DNA of 64,000 bases, from assembly GCF_036203305.1 (NCBI RefSeq), contig NZ_CP108131.1, forward strand, positions 2,976,001-3,040,000, given 5' to 3'. Origin of the DNA: Streptomyces sp. NBC_00190. GTDB lineage: Bacteria; Actinomycetota; Actinomycetes; Streptomycetales; Streptomycetaceae. The notes below the pieces were generated by a model. That model ran no database searches, was not told where the DNA came from, and saw nothing but the letters and a program-made list of their open reading frames with translations. Shown piece after piece: positions 27,723 to 36,066 of the stretch (the first letter of the stretch is position 1; each line of letters opens with the position of its first letter). A program made the translations under genes and the position numbers.

Positions 27723-28223
27723 ATGAAGGACGAGAAGGACGAGAAGGACGCCGTCGACGCGATCATCGGGCAGTGGGCCGTGGTGCGCCCCGACCTGGAA
27801 ACGGCCCCCATGGCCGTCTTCGGCCGCATCTACCGGATCGCCAGGGCCATGGGCGACGCGATGGAGGAGGCCTACGGCCGCTACGGCGTCTCGCGCGGGG
27901 AGTTCGACGTCGTCGGTACGCTGCGCCGCTCCGGGGCGCCGTACACGCTCTCGCCCCGCCAGCTGTCGGCCACGCTCATGCTCACCACGGGCGGCATGAC
28001 CGGGCGTCTGGACAAGCTGGAGAAGGCCGGGCTGCTCTGCCGCAAGCCCGATCCCCACGACCGGCGCGGGCTCCAGGTCACGATCACCGACCGGGGCCTC
28101 GCCCTCATCGACGAGGCCGTCTCCGCCGGCCTGGAGGTACAGCGCGCCGCGCTCACCGGCCTCAGCGACGAGGAGGTCAAGGTGCTCACCGGCCTGCTCC
28201 GCAAGCTGATGGCCGGGGTCTGA
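27723..28223 (+). CDS. MarR-family transcriptional regulator
   Basis: 166 residues: acidic/lysine N-terminus (MKDEKDEKDAVDAI), then winged HTH with FGRIYRIARAMGDAMEEAYGRYGVSRGEFDVVGTLRRSG, MLTTGGMTGRLDKLEKAGLLCRKPDPHDRRGLQVTITDRG (the DxRG wing) and a C-terminal dimerisation helix. Cytosolic. It should bind the palindrome at 27646 and repress both itself and the divergent exporter operon until a ligand binds. The ribosome site is weak. Confidence 0.9.
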   Translation: MKDEKDEKDAVDAIIGQWAVVRPDLETAPMAVFGRIYRIARAMGDAMEEAYGRYGVSRGEFDVVGTLRRSGAPYTLSPRQLSATLMLTTGGMTGRLDKLEKAGLLCRKPDPHDRRGLQVTITDRGLALIDEAVSAGLEVQRAALTGLSDEEVKVLTGLLRKLMAGV

Positions 28224-28234
28224 GGACACGACAA

Positions 28235-28325
28235 GGCGCCGAGGGTCGCCACACGGCCGATCGTGTCGGTCGTGCGGACCCCCGGCGCCCGGAAGTCATG
28301 CGGTCCGGCCCGCCGGGCCGGACCG
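28235..28325. terminator. Two hairpins between convergent genes
   Basis: An imperfect stem closed by GGCGCC arms (28235-28240 / 28284-28289) is followed by a perfect 11-bp stem (28301-28311 / 28315-28325). Both lie between the MarR stop and the stop of the small membrane protein. Confidence 0.65.
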
Positions 28326-28327
28326 GG

Positions 28328-28564
28328 TCAGCCTTGCTGCTGCTTGTGCGACTTGTCGAGGACCATCACGAGGCCCGTGATGACCAGGAAGAGCACGATC
28401 GGCAGGGCCACGTACAGGCCGAGCGTCTGGCCGATGCTCAGGCCCGTGCCCGGGTCGTCGCCGTCGTCACGGGTCAGCGCCAGGGCGGGAGACGTCATCA
28501 GCAGCATCATCAGCGTCGTTCCGGCCGTGACGGCGCCGGCGCGCAGAGCGTTCTTCTTGTCCAC
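28328..28564 (-). CDS. Small secreted or membrane-anchored hypothetical protein
   Basis: 78 residues from a GTG: VDKKNALRAGAVTAGTTLMMLLMTSPALA is a signal peptide, followed by a short acidic segment (TRDDGDDPGTG), then a TM helix (GLYVALPIVLFLVITGLVMVL) and a basic/Gln tail (DKSHKQQQG). It is therefore an Nout-Cin single-pass protein or a two-helix protein. Function not recognised. It lies at the 3' end of a longer open frame whose upstream part is only antisense to malQ. Confidence 0.7.
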   Translation of the reverse strand: MDKKNALRAGAVTAGTTLMMLLMTSPALALTRDDGDDPGTGLSIGQTLGLYVALPIVLFLVITGLVMVLDKSHKQQQG

Positions 28565-28671
28565 GGTGCAAACGTAGCGAACAGCCGAACGGGCCGCGCG
28601 CCCGGGGGTGCCGTACGGGGTCACCCGTCCTCGCCGCCCCTCTTTCCCGCCCCTCCTCCCCGCCCTCCTCG

Positions 28672-30714
28672 TCACCCCTCCTCGGCGAGCCCCTTCCGTA
28701 CCGCGCTCAGCAGGGCGTTCGCCCGTGGCGAGGCGGTCAGCTCCTCCAGGGTCAGCGGGCGCCCCGTGGCATCGGCGACCGGGAGCCGCCAATTGGGGTA
28801 CTGGTCCCAGGTGCCCGGCAGGTTCTGCGGCCGCCGGTCCCCCACCGCGTCCGGCAGCCAGACGCCGACCAGCCGCGCGGGCGTGCGCAGCAGGAAGGCG
28901 TACAGGGCCCGTACGGCGGCCTCCTCGCCCTTGGCGTCCAGGCCGAGGTGGTCCAGTACGGCCAGCCACTCGGCGGTGTCGGCGGCGTCCTCGGCCCGTT
29001 CCAGCCCGACCTCGCGGGTCAGCAGCCCGAGCCGGTGGCGCAGTTCCACGTGGCTGCCGGCGAGCTTGGCGGCCGTGGGCGGGAGATCGTGGGTGGTGGC
29101 GGTGGCCAGGCAGTCGGCCCGCCAGTCCCGCGGGGCGAGGGGGTTCCCGCCGCCGGCCCAGTCCCGCTCGAACCAGAGCACCGAGGTCCCGAGCACCCCG
29201 CGCCGTGCCAGCGCCCGGCGCACCCGCGGCTCCACCGTGCCCAGGTCCTCGCCGATGACCAGGGCCCCGGCGCGATGGGCCTCCAGCACCAGGATCGCCA
29301 GCATGGCCTCGCCGTCGTAGCCGACGTACGTGCCTTCGGCGGGCGTGCTCCCCTCCGGGATCCACCAGAGCCGGAACAGGCCCATGACGTGGTCGATCCG
29401 CAGGGCGCCCGCGTACCGGAACACCCCGCGCAGCAGGGCCCGGAAGGGTGCGAAACCGGTGGCCGCCAGCCGGTCCGGGCGCCATGGGGGCAGGCCCCAG
29501 TCCTGGCCGCGCGCGTTGAAGGCGTCCGGCGGGGCCCCGACGGAGATGCCTCGGGCGTGGAAGGGTCCGGTACGGGCGTCCGAGCCGTCGGGATGCACCC
29601 CGACGGCCAGGTCGTGCACGATGCCGACGGCCATGCCGGCCTCCCGGGCGGCCTGCTGGGCGGCGGCGAGCTGAGTGTCGGTCAGCCAGACCAGCCAGCG
29701 GTGGAAGTCGAGCCGCTGACCGGGGTCCTCGCCGGCCGCCGCCGCGCACCACGCGGCGTGCTTGTCCAGCGGCGGACCCTGCCCGGCGCGGAACTCGCCG
29801 TAGGCGGCCTCCCGTTCGGGCGTGCGCGGGACGGCGTACAGCAGCTCCAGGGCGGCCCGCTTGAGCGCCCAGACGGCGTCCCGGTCGATCAGCGCGCCCT
29901 TCTCCAGCACCTCGCGGCGCAGCTCACCGCCCCGGGCGGCGAGTTCGGCGAGGGCCCCGCGGTCGGGGCAGCGGGCGTACTCGGGCACGTCCTCGACGCG
30001 CAGGTGGACCGGGTCGGGGAAGCGGCGGGAGGAGGGCCGGTAGGGGGACGGGTCGGTCGGGGTGCCGGGCACGGCCGCGTGCAGCGGGTTGACCTGGATG
30101 AAGCCGGCGCCGTGGGTGTGTCCGGCCCACCGCGCGAGGTCGGCGAGGTCGCCCAGGTCGCCCATGCCCCAGGAGCGCTCCGAGAGGAGGGAGTAGAGCT
30201 GGACGAGCAGCCCGTGGGTGCGCTCGGGCGCGGCGGGGGCCCGGTCCGGGGCCGCGATCAGGGTGGCTTCGGCGGTGCGGCCGTCGGGCAGGGTGGCGGT
30301 CATGCCGTGGACGCCCAGGGGCAGCCCGTCGGGCAGCGGCTCCCCGGGGCCGGTCAGCCACTCGGCGGCCGCGTGCGGCGCCTCGTCCGGTACGCCCCGT
30401 GCCTCGTCCGGTGCCTCGTCCGGTACCTCCTGCGGCTCCAGGCGGATCCGGGTACCGGGCGGCAGGGCGGCCAGCGCGGACGGCGGCGGTTCGCCCGCCC
30501 AGCACACCAGCACGGACGGGAGCAGCCGGGTCTCGGCCTCCCGCTGCGCGTCGGCGAGGTGCCGGCGGACGTCCTCGGGGGTGTCGGTGGCCATGCCGAG
30601 CAGCCCGAGCACGGTGGCGACCGTGGCCCGCGGGACCTGGACGGTGACGTCCGCGGCGGGCTGGTAGGCGGTGGCGATGCCGTGCAGGGCCGCGAGCCGG
30701 GCCAGGTCGTCCAT
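28672..30714 (-). CDS. malQ: 4-alpha-glucanotransferase (amylomaltase)
   Basis: GH77 disproportionating enzyme for maltodextrins, cytosolic, 680 residues. Seen: GDLGDLADLARWA with PLHAAVPG, RIDHVMGLFRLWWIPEG (nucleophile Asp in RIDH), VIGEDLGTVEP (acid/base Glu), ATTHDLPP (stabilising Asp) and GTWDQYPNWRLP near the end. An N-terminal 150-residue extension typical of actinobacterial MalQ contains a low-complexity PDEA repeat (PDEAPDEARGVPDEAP) whose coding DNA is directly repeated. Divergent from the GH84-like gene; no mal regulator is adjacent. Confidence 0.95.
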   Translation of the reverse strand: MDDLARLAALHGIATAYQPAADVTVQVPRATVATVLGLLGMATDTPEDVRRHLADAQREAETRLLPSVLVCWAGEPPPSALAALPPGTRIRLEPQEVPDEAPDEARGVPDEAPHAAAEWLTGPGEPLPDGLPLGVHGMTATLPDGRTAEATLIAAPDRAPAAPERTHGLLVQLYSLLSERSWGMGDLGDLADLARWAGHTHGAGFIQVNPLHAAVPGTPTDPSPYRPSSRRFPDPVHLRVEDVPEYARCPDRGALAELAARGGELRREVLEKGALIDRDAVWALKRAALELLYAVPRTPEREAAYGEFRAGQGPPLDKHAAWCAAAAGEDPGQRLDFHRWLVWLTDTQLAAAQQAAREAGMAVGIVHDLAVGVHPDGSDARTGPFHARGISVGAPPDAFNARGQDWGLPPWRPDRLAATGFAPFRALLRGVFRYAGALRIDHVMGLFRLWWIPEGSTPAEGTYVGYDGEAMLAILVLEAHRAGALVIGEDLGTVEPRVRRALARRGVLGTSVLWFERDWAGGGNPLAPRDWRADCLATATTHDLPPTAAKLAGSHVELRHRLGLLTREVGLERAEDAADTAEWLAVLDHLGLDAKGEEAAVRALYAFLLRTPARLVGVWLPDAVGDRRPQNLPGTWDQYPNWRLPVADATGRPLTLEELTASPRANALLSAVRKGLAEEG

Positions 30715-30976
30715 CTACGGGCACTCCTTCGTGCGTGATGGTGGGTCAGAAGGTTGTACAGCTGCGGTGTTCACCGCTCCTAGCCGAGTGGGCGCTCCGC
30801 GACCCCGTTCACCCAAACGAGATACCCGAGGGCCGACCGGCCATCCCTCGCCGCCGTGGTCCGCCCGCTGTGGCCGAATCCACAAAACGACTTCTCGGAT
30901 TGACACATGAGCCGCACGGGTGGTGGGCTCGGGCTCATTCGTACGGGTGGGGGACGTCTCGCGACGAGGAGACTCT

Positions 30977-33973
30977 GTGCAGCTGAGGGGCAGCAAGCGG
31001 GCGACGGCTGCCGTCGCGGTGCTCGGCACACTGCTGGGCGGAGCCGTGGCGTCCTCGCCTCCGGGGGCCGTTTCGGCGCCGTCAGTACCGTCCACACCGG
31101 GCGGCTCCGGTACAGCGGCCAAGGAGGCGGCTGCCGCCTCCGCCCCCGGACCCCTCCTCGACCCGGGAGCCGACACCCCGCGCACCGCGGCCGAGGGCCC
31201 GGCCGTGTGGCCGCGGCCGCAGTCGATGGCCGCCGACCCGGCGCGCGAGGTGCCGCTGGGCGCGGAGGCCGTGCTGGTGGCCCCGTCCGACGCGGATCCG
31301 CACGCGGTCCAGGTGGTCCGGGACGCCCTGCGCGCGGCGGGCGTGCGGACCGTGCACGAGCGGGCCCCCGGGGCGCCGCTGCCCGAGCGGGGCACCGTGG
31401 TACGGCTCCAGGGCCCCGACGCGCAGGAGGCACTGCGGGCGCTGGGCGCGGCCGAAGCCCGCGATCTGCCGGAGGGGGGCTACCGGCTGGCGGTGGGCAA
31501 GCCCGGCGGCCGGGACACGATCGCACTGGCCGGCGTAGGGGAGGACGGGCTGTTCCACGCGGCGCAGACGCTGCGTCAGCTGCTCGCGGCGGGCGGCGGG
31601 AAGGCGCCCGGCGTGCTGGTTCGGGACTGGCCCACGGCGCCCGTGCGCGGGATCGCCGAGGCGTTCTACGGGCAGCCCTGGACGCAGGAGCAACGGCTGG
31701 CGCAGCTGGACTTCATGGGCCGCACCAAGCAGAACCGGCTGCTGCTCGCGCCCGGTGACGACGTGTACCGGACGACGGCCTGGCGCCAGGAGTACCCTGC
31801 GGAGCAGCAGGAGGAGTTCCGGGCGCTGGCCGAACGGGCCCGCGCCAACCGGGTCGTCCTGGGCTGGGCGGTGACCCCCGGCCAGTCGATGTGCCTGTCC
31901 TCCGTGGGCGACCGGGCGGCGCTCGCGCGCAAGCTGGACGCGATGTGGGAGCTGGGCTTCCGGGCCTTCCAGGTGCAGTTCCAGGACATCAGCTACACCG
32001 AGTGGGGCTGCAAGGCGGACCGGGAGCGGTTCGGGAAGGGCCCGGCCGCGGCCGCGAAGGCGCACGCGGAGGTCGCGGCCGAGCTGGCGGCGCACCTGGC
32101 CGCACGGCATCCGGGGGCGGCGCCGCTGTCGCTGCTGCCGACGGAGTTCTACCAGGAGGGCGCCACCGCCTACCGGACCGCCCTGTCCGCCGCGTTGGAC
32201 CCGCGGGTGGAGGTGGCCTGGACGGGCGTGGGCGTGGTGCCCCGCACGATCACCGGCAGGGAGCTGGCCGGGGCGCGCTCGGCGCTGGGCCACCCGCTGG
32301 TCACCATGGACAACTACCCGGTGAACGACTGGGATCCGGGCCGGATCTTCCTCGGACCGTACGCGGGACGCGATCCGGCGGTCGCGGGCGGCTCGGCGGC
32401 GCTGCTGACCAACGCGATGCCGCAGGGCACGCTGTCGCGCATCCCGGTCTTCACGGCGGCGGACTTCGCCTGGAATCCGCGCGGCTACCGGCCCGGGGAG
32501 TCCTGGGCGGCGGCGGTGCGCGAGCTGTCCGGCCCCGACCCCCGCACGCGCGAGGCGGTCGCGGCGCTGGCCGGGAACACGGCCTCGTCCGGTCTGAAGA
32601 TGGAGGAGTCCGCGTACCTGAAACCGCTCGTCGAACAGTTCTGGAAGGCGCGGGCGGCGGGCGACCCGGCGGCCGGCACCGAACTGCGCAAGGCGTTCAC
32701 GGTCCTTCGCGAGGCCCCCGGCCGACTGCCGGCCCTCTCGGACGAGGCGGGGCCCTGGCTGGAGCGGCTGTCGCGCTACGGAGCGGCGGGCGAGCTGGCG
32801 GTCGACGTCCTGCGGGCCCAGGCCCGCGGCGACGGCGCGGCCGCCTGGCAGGCCACGCAGGCGCTGGCGCGCGCCCGGCAGGCACTGGCCGAGACGGGCC
32901 CGGCCACGGTGGACAAGGCCGTCCTGGAGCCCTTCCTGGCGAAGGCGACGGCCGAGGCGGACGCGTGGACCGGGGCCGGCCGTCAGACGGGCGAGGTGAC
33001 GAAGGACGCGGGCGCCTGGACCGTACGGCTGGACGGGCAGCGCCCGGTGGTGGCGGTGACGGTGACGACCGATCCGTTCCCGGCCGGGGTCCGGGGCGCG
33101 GCGGTGGAGGCCCACGTACCGGGCGAGGGCTGGCGCAAGGTCGGCGACGCCGCGCCGTCGGGCTGGACCCAGGTGGACACGGCGGGGCTGCGCGCCGACG
33201 CGGTACGGCTGTCCTGGGCCGGGACCGCGCCCACCGTGCACCGGGTGGTCCCCTGGCTCGGGGACGGCCCCCGGGCCGGCTTCGAGCTGAAGGACGGGGG
33301 CGCGGTCGACGCCGAGATCGGCGGGGCCGCGCGGCCGCTCTCGGCGGAGCTGTCCGCGCTGGGACCGGGCGAGGTCCGCGGACGGCTGTCCGCGCGGCCG
33401 CCGCAGGGCATCGAGGTCCGGCTGCCGCAGAACGCCGTGGCGCCGCGCGGCGGGCGGGTGACGATCCCGTTCGAGGTCGCGGTCGCGCGGGACGTGCCGC
33501 CCGGCACCTACCAGGTGCCGGTGGTCTTCGACGGGGAGGCACGCACGTTGACGGTACGGGCGGTGCTCCGCACCGGCGGGCCGGACCTGCTGCGCACGGC
33601 GCGGGCGAGTTCTTCGGCGAACGAGACGCCCGCGTTCCCGGCCTCGGCGGCCGTGGACGGCTCCTCGGCCACACGCTGGTCCTCGCCGCCGGTGGACGGC
33701 GCGTGGTGGCAGGCGGAGCTCCCGGCCCCGGCCCGGATCGGCCGCCTGGACCTCCACTGGCAGGACGCCCATCCCTCGTCCTACCGTGTGGAGACCTCGG
33801 TGGACGGGCTGACCTGGCGGCCGGCCGCCACCGTGGCGGCGTCGGCGGGCGGCCGTGAATCCTTGCGCCTGGACGCCCCCGGGACCCGCTTCGTGCGCGT
33901 CACGTGCGACACCCGCGCGACGCGCTACGGCTGCTCGCTCTGGTCGGCGGAGGCCTACGCGGTCACCCCGTAG
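30977..33973 (+). CDS. Secreted GH84-like beta-N-acetylglucosaminidase-domain protein
   Basis: 998 residues with a signal peptide (SKRATAAVAVLGTLLGGAVA), an N-terminal GH20b/84-type alpha-beta domain, a GH84 barrel (PVRGIAEAFYGQPWTQEQRL, FMGRTKQNRLLLAPGDDVY, TMDNYPVND), a helical region, an NEW3-like beta domain, and a C-terminal F5/8-type carbohydrate-binding domain (ARASSSANETPAFPASAAVDG). The GH84 catalytic pair Asp-Asp reads Gln336-Asp337 (FQVQFQDIS), so one catalytic acid is missing. The GTG at 30977 has GAGGAGA upstream. It probably targets N-acetylhexosamine glycans, activity uncertain. Confidence 0.85.
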   Translation: MQLRGSKRATAAVAVLGTLLGGAVASSPPGAVSAPSVPSTPGGSGTAAKEAAAASAPGPLLDPGADTPRTAAEGPAVWPRPQSMAADPAREVPLGAEAVLVAPSDADPHAVQVVRDALRAAGVRTVHERAPGAPLPERGTVVRLQGPDAQEALRALGAAEARDLPEGGYRLAVGKPGGRDTIALAGVGEDGLFHAAQTLRQLLAAGGGKAPGVLVRDWPTAPVRGIAEAFYGQPWTQEQRLAQLDFMGRTKQNRLLLAPGDDVYRTTAWRQEYPAEQQEEFRALAERARANRVVLGWAVTPGQSMCLSSVGDRAALARKLDAMWELGFRAFQVQFQDISYTEWGCKADRERFGKGPAAAAKAHAEVAAELAAHLAARHPGAAPLSLLPTEFYQEGATAYRTALSAALDPRVEVAWTGVGVVPRTITGRELAGARSALGHPLVTMDNYPVNDWDPGRIFLGPYAGRDPAVAGGSAALLTNAMPQGTLSRIPVFTAADFAWNPRGYRPGESWAAAVRELSGPDPRTREAVAALAGNTASSGLKMEESAYLKPLVEQFWKARAAGDPAAGTELRKAFTVLREAPGRLPALSDEAGPWLERLSRYGAAGELAVDVLRAQARGDGAAAWQATQALARARQALAETGPATVDKAVLEPFLAKATAEADAWTGAGRQTGEVTKDAGAWTVRLDGQRPVVAVTVTTDPFPAGVRGAAVEAHVPGEGWRKVGDAAPSGWTQVDTAGLRADAVRLSWAGTAPTVHRVVPWLGDGPRAGFELKDGGAVDAEIGGAARPLSAELSALGPGEVRGRLSARPPQGIEVRLPQNAVAPRGGRVTIPFEVAVARDVPPGTYQVPVVFDGEARTLTVRAVLRTGGPDLLRTARASSSANETPAFPASAAVDGSSATRWSSPPVDGAWWQAELPAPARIGRLDLHWQDAHPSSYRVETSVDGLTWRPAATVAASAGGRESLRLDAPGTRFVRVTCDTRATRYGCSLWSAEAYAVTP

Positions 33974-33986
33974 CCCTGCGGGCCCG

Positions 33987-34013
33987 GCGTCCTGGGGCTC
34001 GGCCCCAGGACGC
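33987..34013. terminator. Bidirectional terminator hairpin
   Basis: Perfect 12-bp stem (33987-33998 / 34002-34013), 3-nt loop, between convergent GH84-like and HNH genes. Confidence 0.82.
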
Positions 34014-34017
34014 GGGG

Positions 34018-34554
34018 TCAGGACGCCGCGACGCCGATGCGGTCCAGGGCGTCCTCGGCCCCGTACGGCTGGAGGTACGGCATCCACCGCGGATCCCGGT
34101 GCCCCGTCCCGATGATGCGCCAGGCCAGGCCCGACGGAGGCGCCGGCTGGTGGCGCAGGCGCCAGCCGAGTTCCAGCAGGTGCCGGTCGGCCTTGACGTG
34201 GTTGCAGCGGCGGCACGCGGCGACGACGTTGTCCCACGCGTGCTGGCCGCCCCGGCTGCGGGGGATGACGTGGTCGACGCTGGTGGCGACGGCGCCGCAG
34301 TACATGCAGCGGCCGCCGTCCCGGGCGAACAGGGCGCGCCGGGTGAGCGGAACGGGCCCCCGGTAGGGGACCCGTACGAAGCGCTTGAGCCGGACCACGC
34401 TGGGCGCGGGGACGGCTCTGGTCGCGCTGTGCAGATAGGCGCCGGATTCCTCCAGGGAGACCGCTTTGTTCTCCAGGACGAGGACGAGCGCGCGGCGGAG
34501 CGGTACGACGCCGAGCGGCTCGTACGACGCATTGAGGACCAGGACGTGCGGCAC
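34018..34554 (-). CDS. HNH endonuclease
   Basis: 178 residues. The N-terminal part (HVLVLNASYEPLGVVPLRRALVLVLENKAV) and the HNH core (CMYCGAVATSVDHVIPRSRGGQHAWDNVVAACRRCNHVKADR) give two CxxC zinc pairs and the His-Asn-His metal site. This housekeeping-type actinobacterial HNH protein is not tied to a restriction system here: no methylase is nearby. Cytosolic, role unknown. Confidence 0.9.
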   Translation of the reverse strand: MPHVLVLNASYEPLGVVPLRRALVLVLENKAVSLEESGAYLHSATRAVPAPSVVRLKRFVRVPYRGPVPLTRRALFARDGGRCMYCGAVATSVDHVIPRSRGGQHAWDNVVAACRRCNHVKADRHLLELGWRLRHQPAPPSGLAWRIIGTGHRDPRWMPYLQPYGAEDALDRIGVAAS

Positions 34555-34851
34555 GGACTGCCTCCTTGTACGCCGGCGGCGCGTGGCTCGCGCCGGGACG
34601 ATCTGCTCTCCAGTCTCTCCTTACGGCTGGTCGAAGCGCCACCACGAGCCCGTAACGGGTCCGAGGTGTTTTCAACCACACCCACGTCATCCCCACGTGA
34701 GTCTGGTCTCTCCCTCGAACACCGACCCCCTAACCAAATACGGCGACAGGAATGCCCCGTTAGTGTGGTTGGTCTGCCCGCACTCCCCGGATCCCGTCCG
34801 GGGTACACCCCGAGTCCCGCGGGCGGACCGCTACACCTGGAGGTTCCCGCC
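34555..34851. other. Divergent intergenic region HNH / MscS
   Basis: 297 bp with no credible gene. It is locally AT-richer around 34665-34770 (ACCAAATACGG, TAGTGT at 34761-34766), consistent with promoters, but no confident -35/-10 pair was fixed. Confidence 0.35.
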
Positions 34852-35931
34852 GTGCCCTGGCCTGCCGCCCTGCTGCCCCTGGCAACAGACACCCCGGACG
34901 CGACCACGACGCTCAAGGAGACGCACGAGAGCGTCACCGAAGCCGCGAGCTTCATCGAGGAGAACTGGGCCACCTGGCTGAGCATCGGACTGCGCATCCT
35001 CCTCATCGTCGTGATAGCGGCGGCGCTGCGCTCGGTGGTCCGCAAGGCGCTGACCAAGCTCATAAACCGGATGAACACCAGCGCCGAGGCGGTCGAGGGC
35101 ACGGCGCTCGGCGGGCTGCTGGTCAACGCCGAGCGGCGCCGCCAGCGTTCGGAGGCGATCGGTTCGGTACTGCGTTCGGTCGCCTCGTTCCTGATCCTCG
35201 GCACGGCCGCGCTGATGGTGCTGGCCGCACTGAAGATCGATCTGGCCCCGCTGCTGGCGAGTGCCGGTGTGGCCGGTGTGGCGATCGGTTTCGGTGCCCG
35301 GAACCTGGTGACGGACTTCCTCTCCGGCGTGTTCATGATCATGGAGGACCAGTACGGCGTCGGCGACAAGATCGACGCGGGCGTGGCCTCGGGCGAGGTC
35401 ATAGAGGTCGGCCTGCGCGTGACCAAGCTGCGGGGGGACAACGGCGAGATCTGGTACGTGCGCAACGGCGAGATCAAGCGGATCGGCAACCTCAGCCAGG
35501 GCTGGGCGACCGCGGGCGTGGACGTCCACGTCAAGCCGACGGAGAGCCTGACCCGGATCCGCGAGGTGGTCCAGGAGGTCGCCGACACCCTGGCGAAGGA
35601 GTCCCCTTGGGACGAGCGCCTGTGGGGTCCGGTGGAGGTGCTGGGCCTGGACGAGGTGCTGCTCGCCTCGATGACGGTGAAGGTGTCGGCGAAGACGATG
35701 CCCGGCAAGCAGTTCGCGGTGGAGCGGGAGCTGCGCTGGCGGATCAAGGAGGCCTTCGACGCGGCGGGCATCCGGATCATCGGCGGTCCGCCGGTCGCGG
35801 AGGCGGACGAGGAGGAGGCGGACCCCGCGACCGCCGTCGCCGCGCCGTCCGCCCTGGCGAACCCGGCTTCCCCGCAGTCGCTGGCCACCGCCCCGATCCC
35901 GCCGCAGAACGGCCCGCGGATCACCAAGTAA
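34852..35931 (+). CDS. MscS-family mechanosensitive channel
   Basis: Small-conductance mechanosensitive channel, 359 residues. A periplasmic N-terminus, TM helices (ATWLSIGLRILLIVVIAAALRSVV; SFLILGTAALMVLAAL) and the pore-lining TM3 with GVAGVAIGFGARNLVTDFLSGVFMIMEDQ are followed by the cytosolic beta and alpha-beta vestibule and an Ala/Pro-rich tail. It releases solutes on hypo-osmotic shock. The GTG at 34852 has TGGAGG 8 nt upstream. A 16-bp terminator follows. Confidence 0.93.
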   Translation: MPWPAALLPLATDTPDATTTLKETHESVTEAASFIEENWATWLSIGLRILLIVVIAAALRSVVRKALTKLINRMNTSAEAVEGTALGGLLVNAERRRQRSEAIGSVLRSVASFLILGTAALMVLAALKIDLAPLLASAGVAGVAIGFGARNLVTDFLSGVFMIMEDQYGVGDKIDAGVASGEVIEVGLRVTKLRGDNGEIWYVRNGEIKRIGNLSQGWATAGVDVHVKPTESLTRIREVVQEVADTLAKESPWDERLWGPVEVLGLDEVLLASMTVKVSAKTMPGKQFAVERELRWRIKEAFDAAGIRIIGGPPVAEADEEEADPATAVAAPSALANPASPQSLATAPIPPQNGPRITK

Positions 35932-35947
35932 CCCCCGAAGGCGCTCC

Positions 35948-35996
35948 CCGCTGCCCCGCAGGCCATTCACCGGAATGTCAGCCTGCGGGGCAGCGG
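35948..35996 (+). terminator. Terminator hairpin after the MscS gene
   Basis: Perfect 16-bp stem (35948-35963 / 35981-35996) with a 17-nt loop, between the MscS stop and the csn promoter. Confidence 0.75.
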
Positions 35997-35998
35997 CA

Positions 35999-36036
35999 TT
36001 GACACGGCGCGAACACCAATAGGAAACTTACTTAAC
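35999..36036 (+). promoter_or_regulatory. csn operon promoter and CsnR-like operator
   Basis: TTGACA (35999-36004) is followed by the AT-rich imperfect palindrome TAGGAAACTTACTTAAC (36020-36036). That resembles the AGGAAA-x-TTTCCT type CsnR box of S. lividans as I remember it. The box covers where a -10 would lie. Confidence 0.55.
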
Positions 36037-36066
36037 AGTTGACCTCGGTGAGGGAGAGAGCGCACC

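Noticed and set aside
34018..34554. HNH gene as part of a restriction-modification or anti-phage locus
   Set aside because: No methylase or other defence gene nearby; neighbours are housekeeping.
31082..34696. Minus-strand open frame of 1204 codons opposite the GH84-like gene
   Set aside because: Antisense shadow; the plus-strand product has signal peptide and domain motifs.
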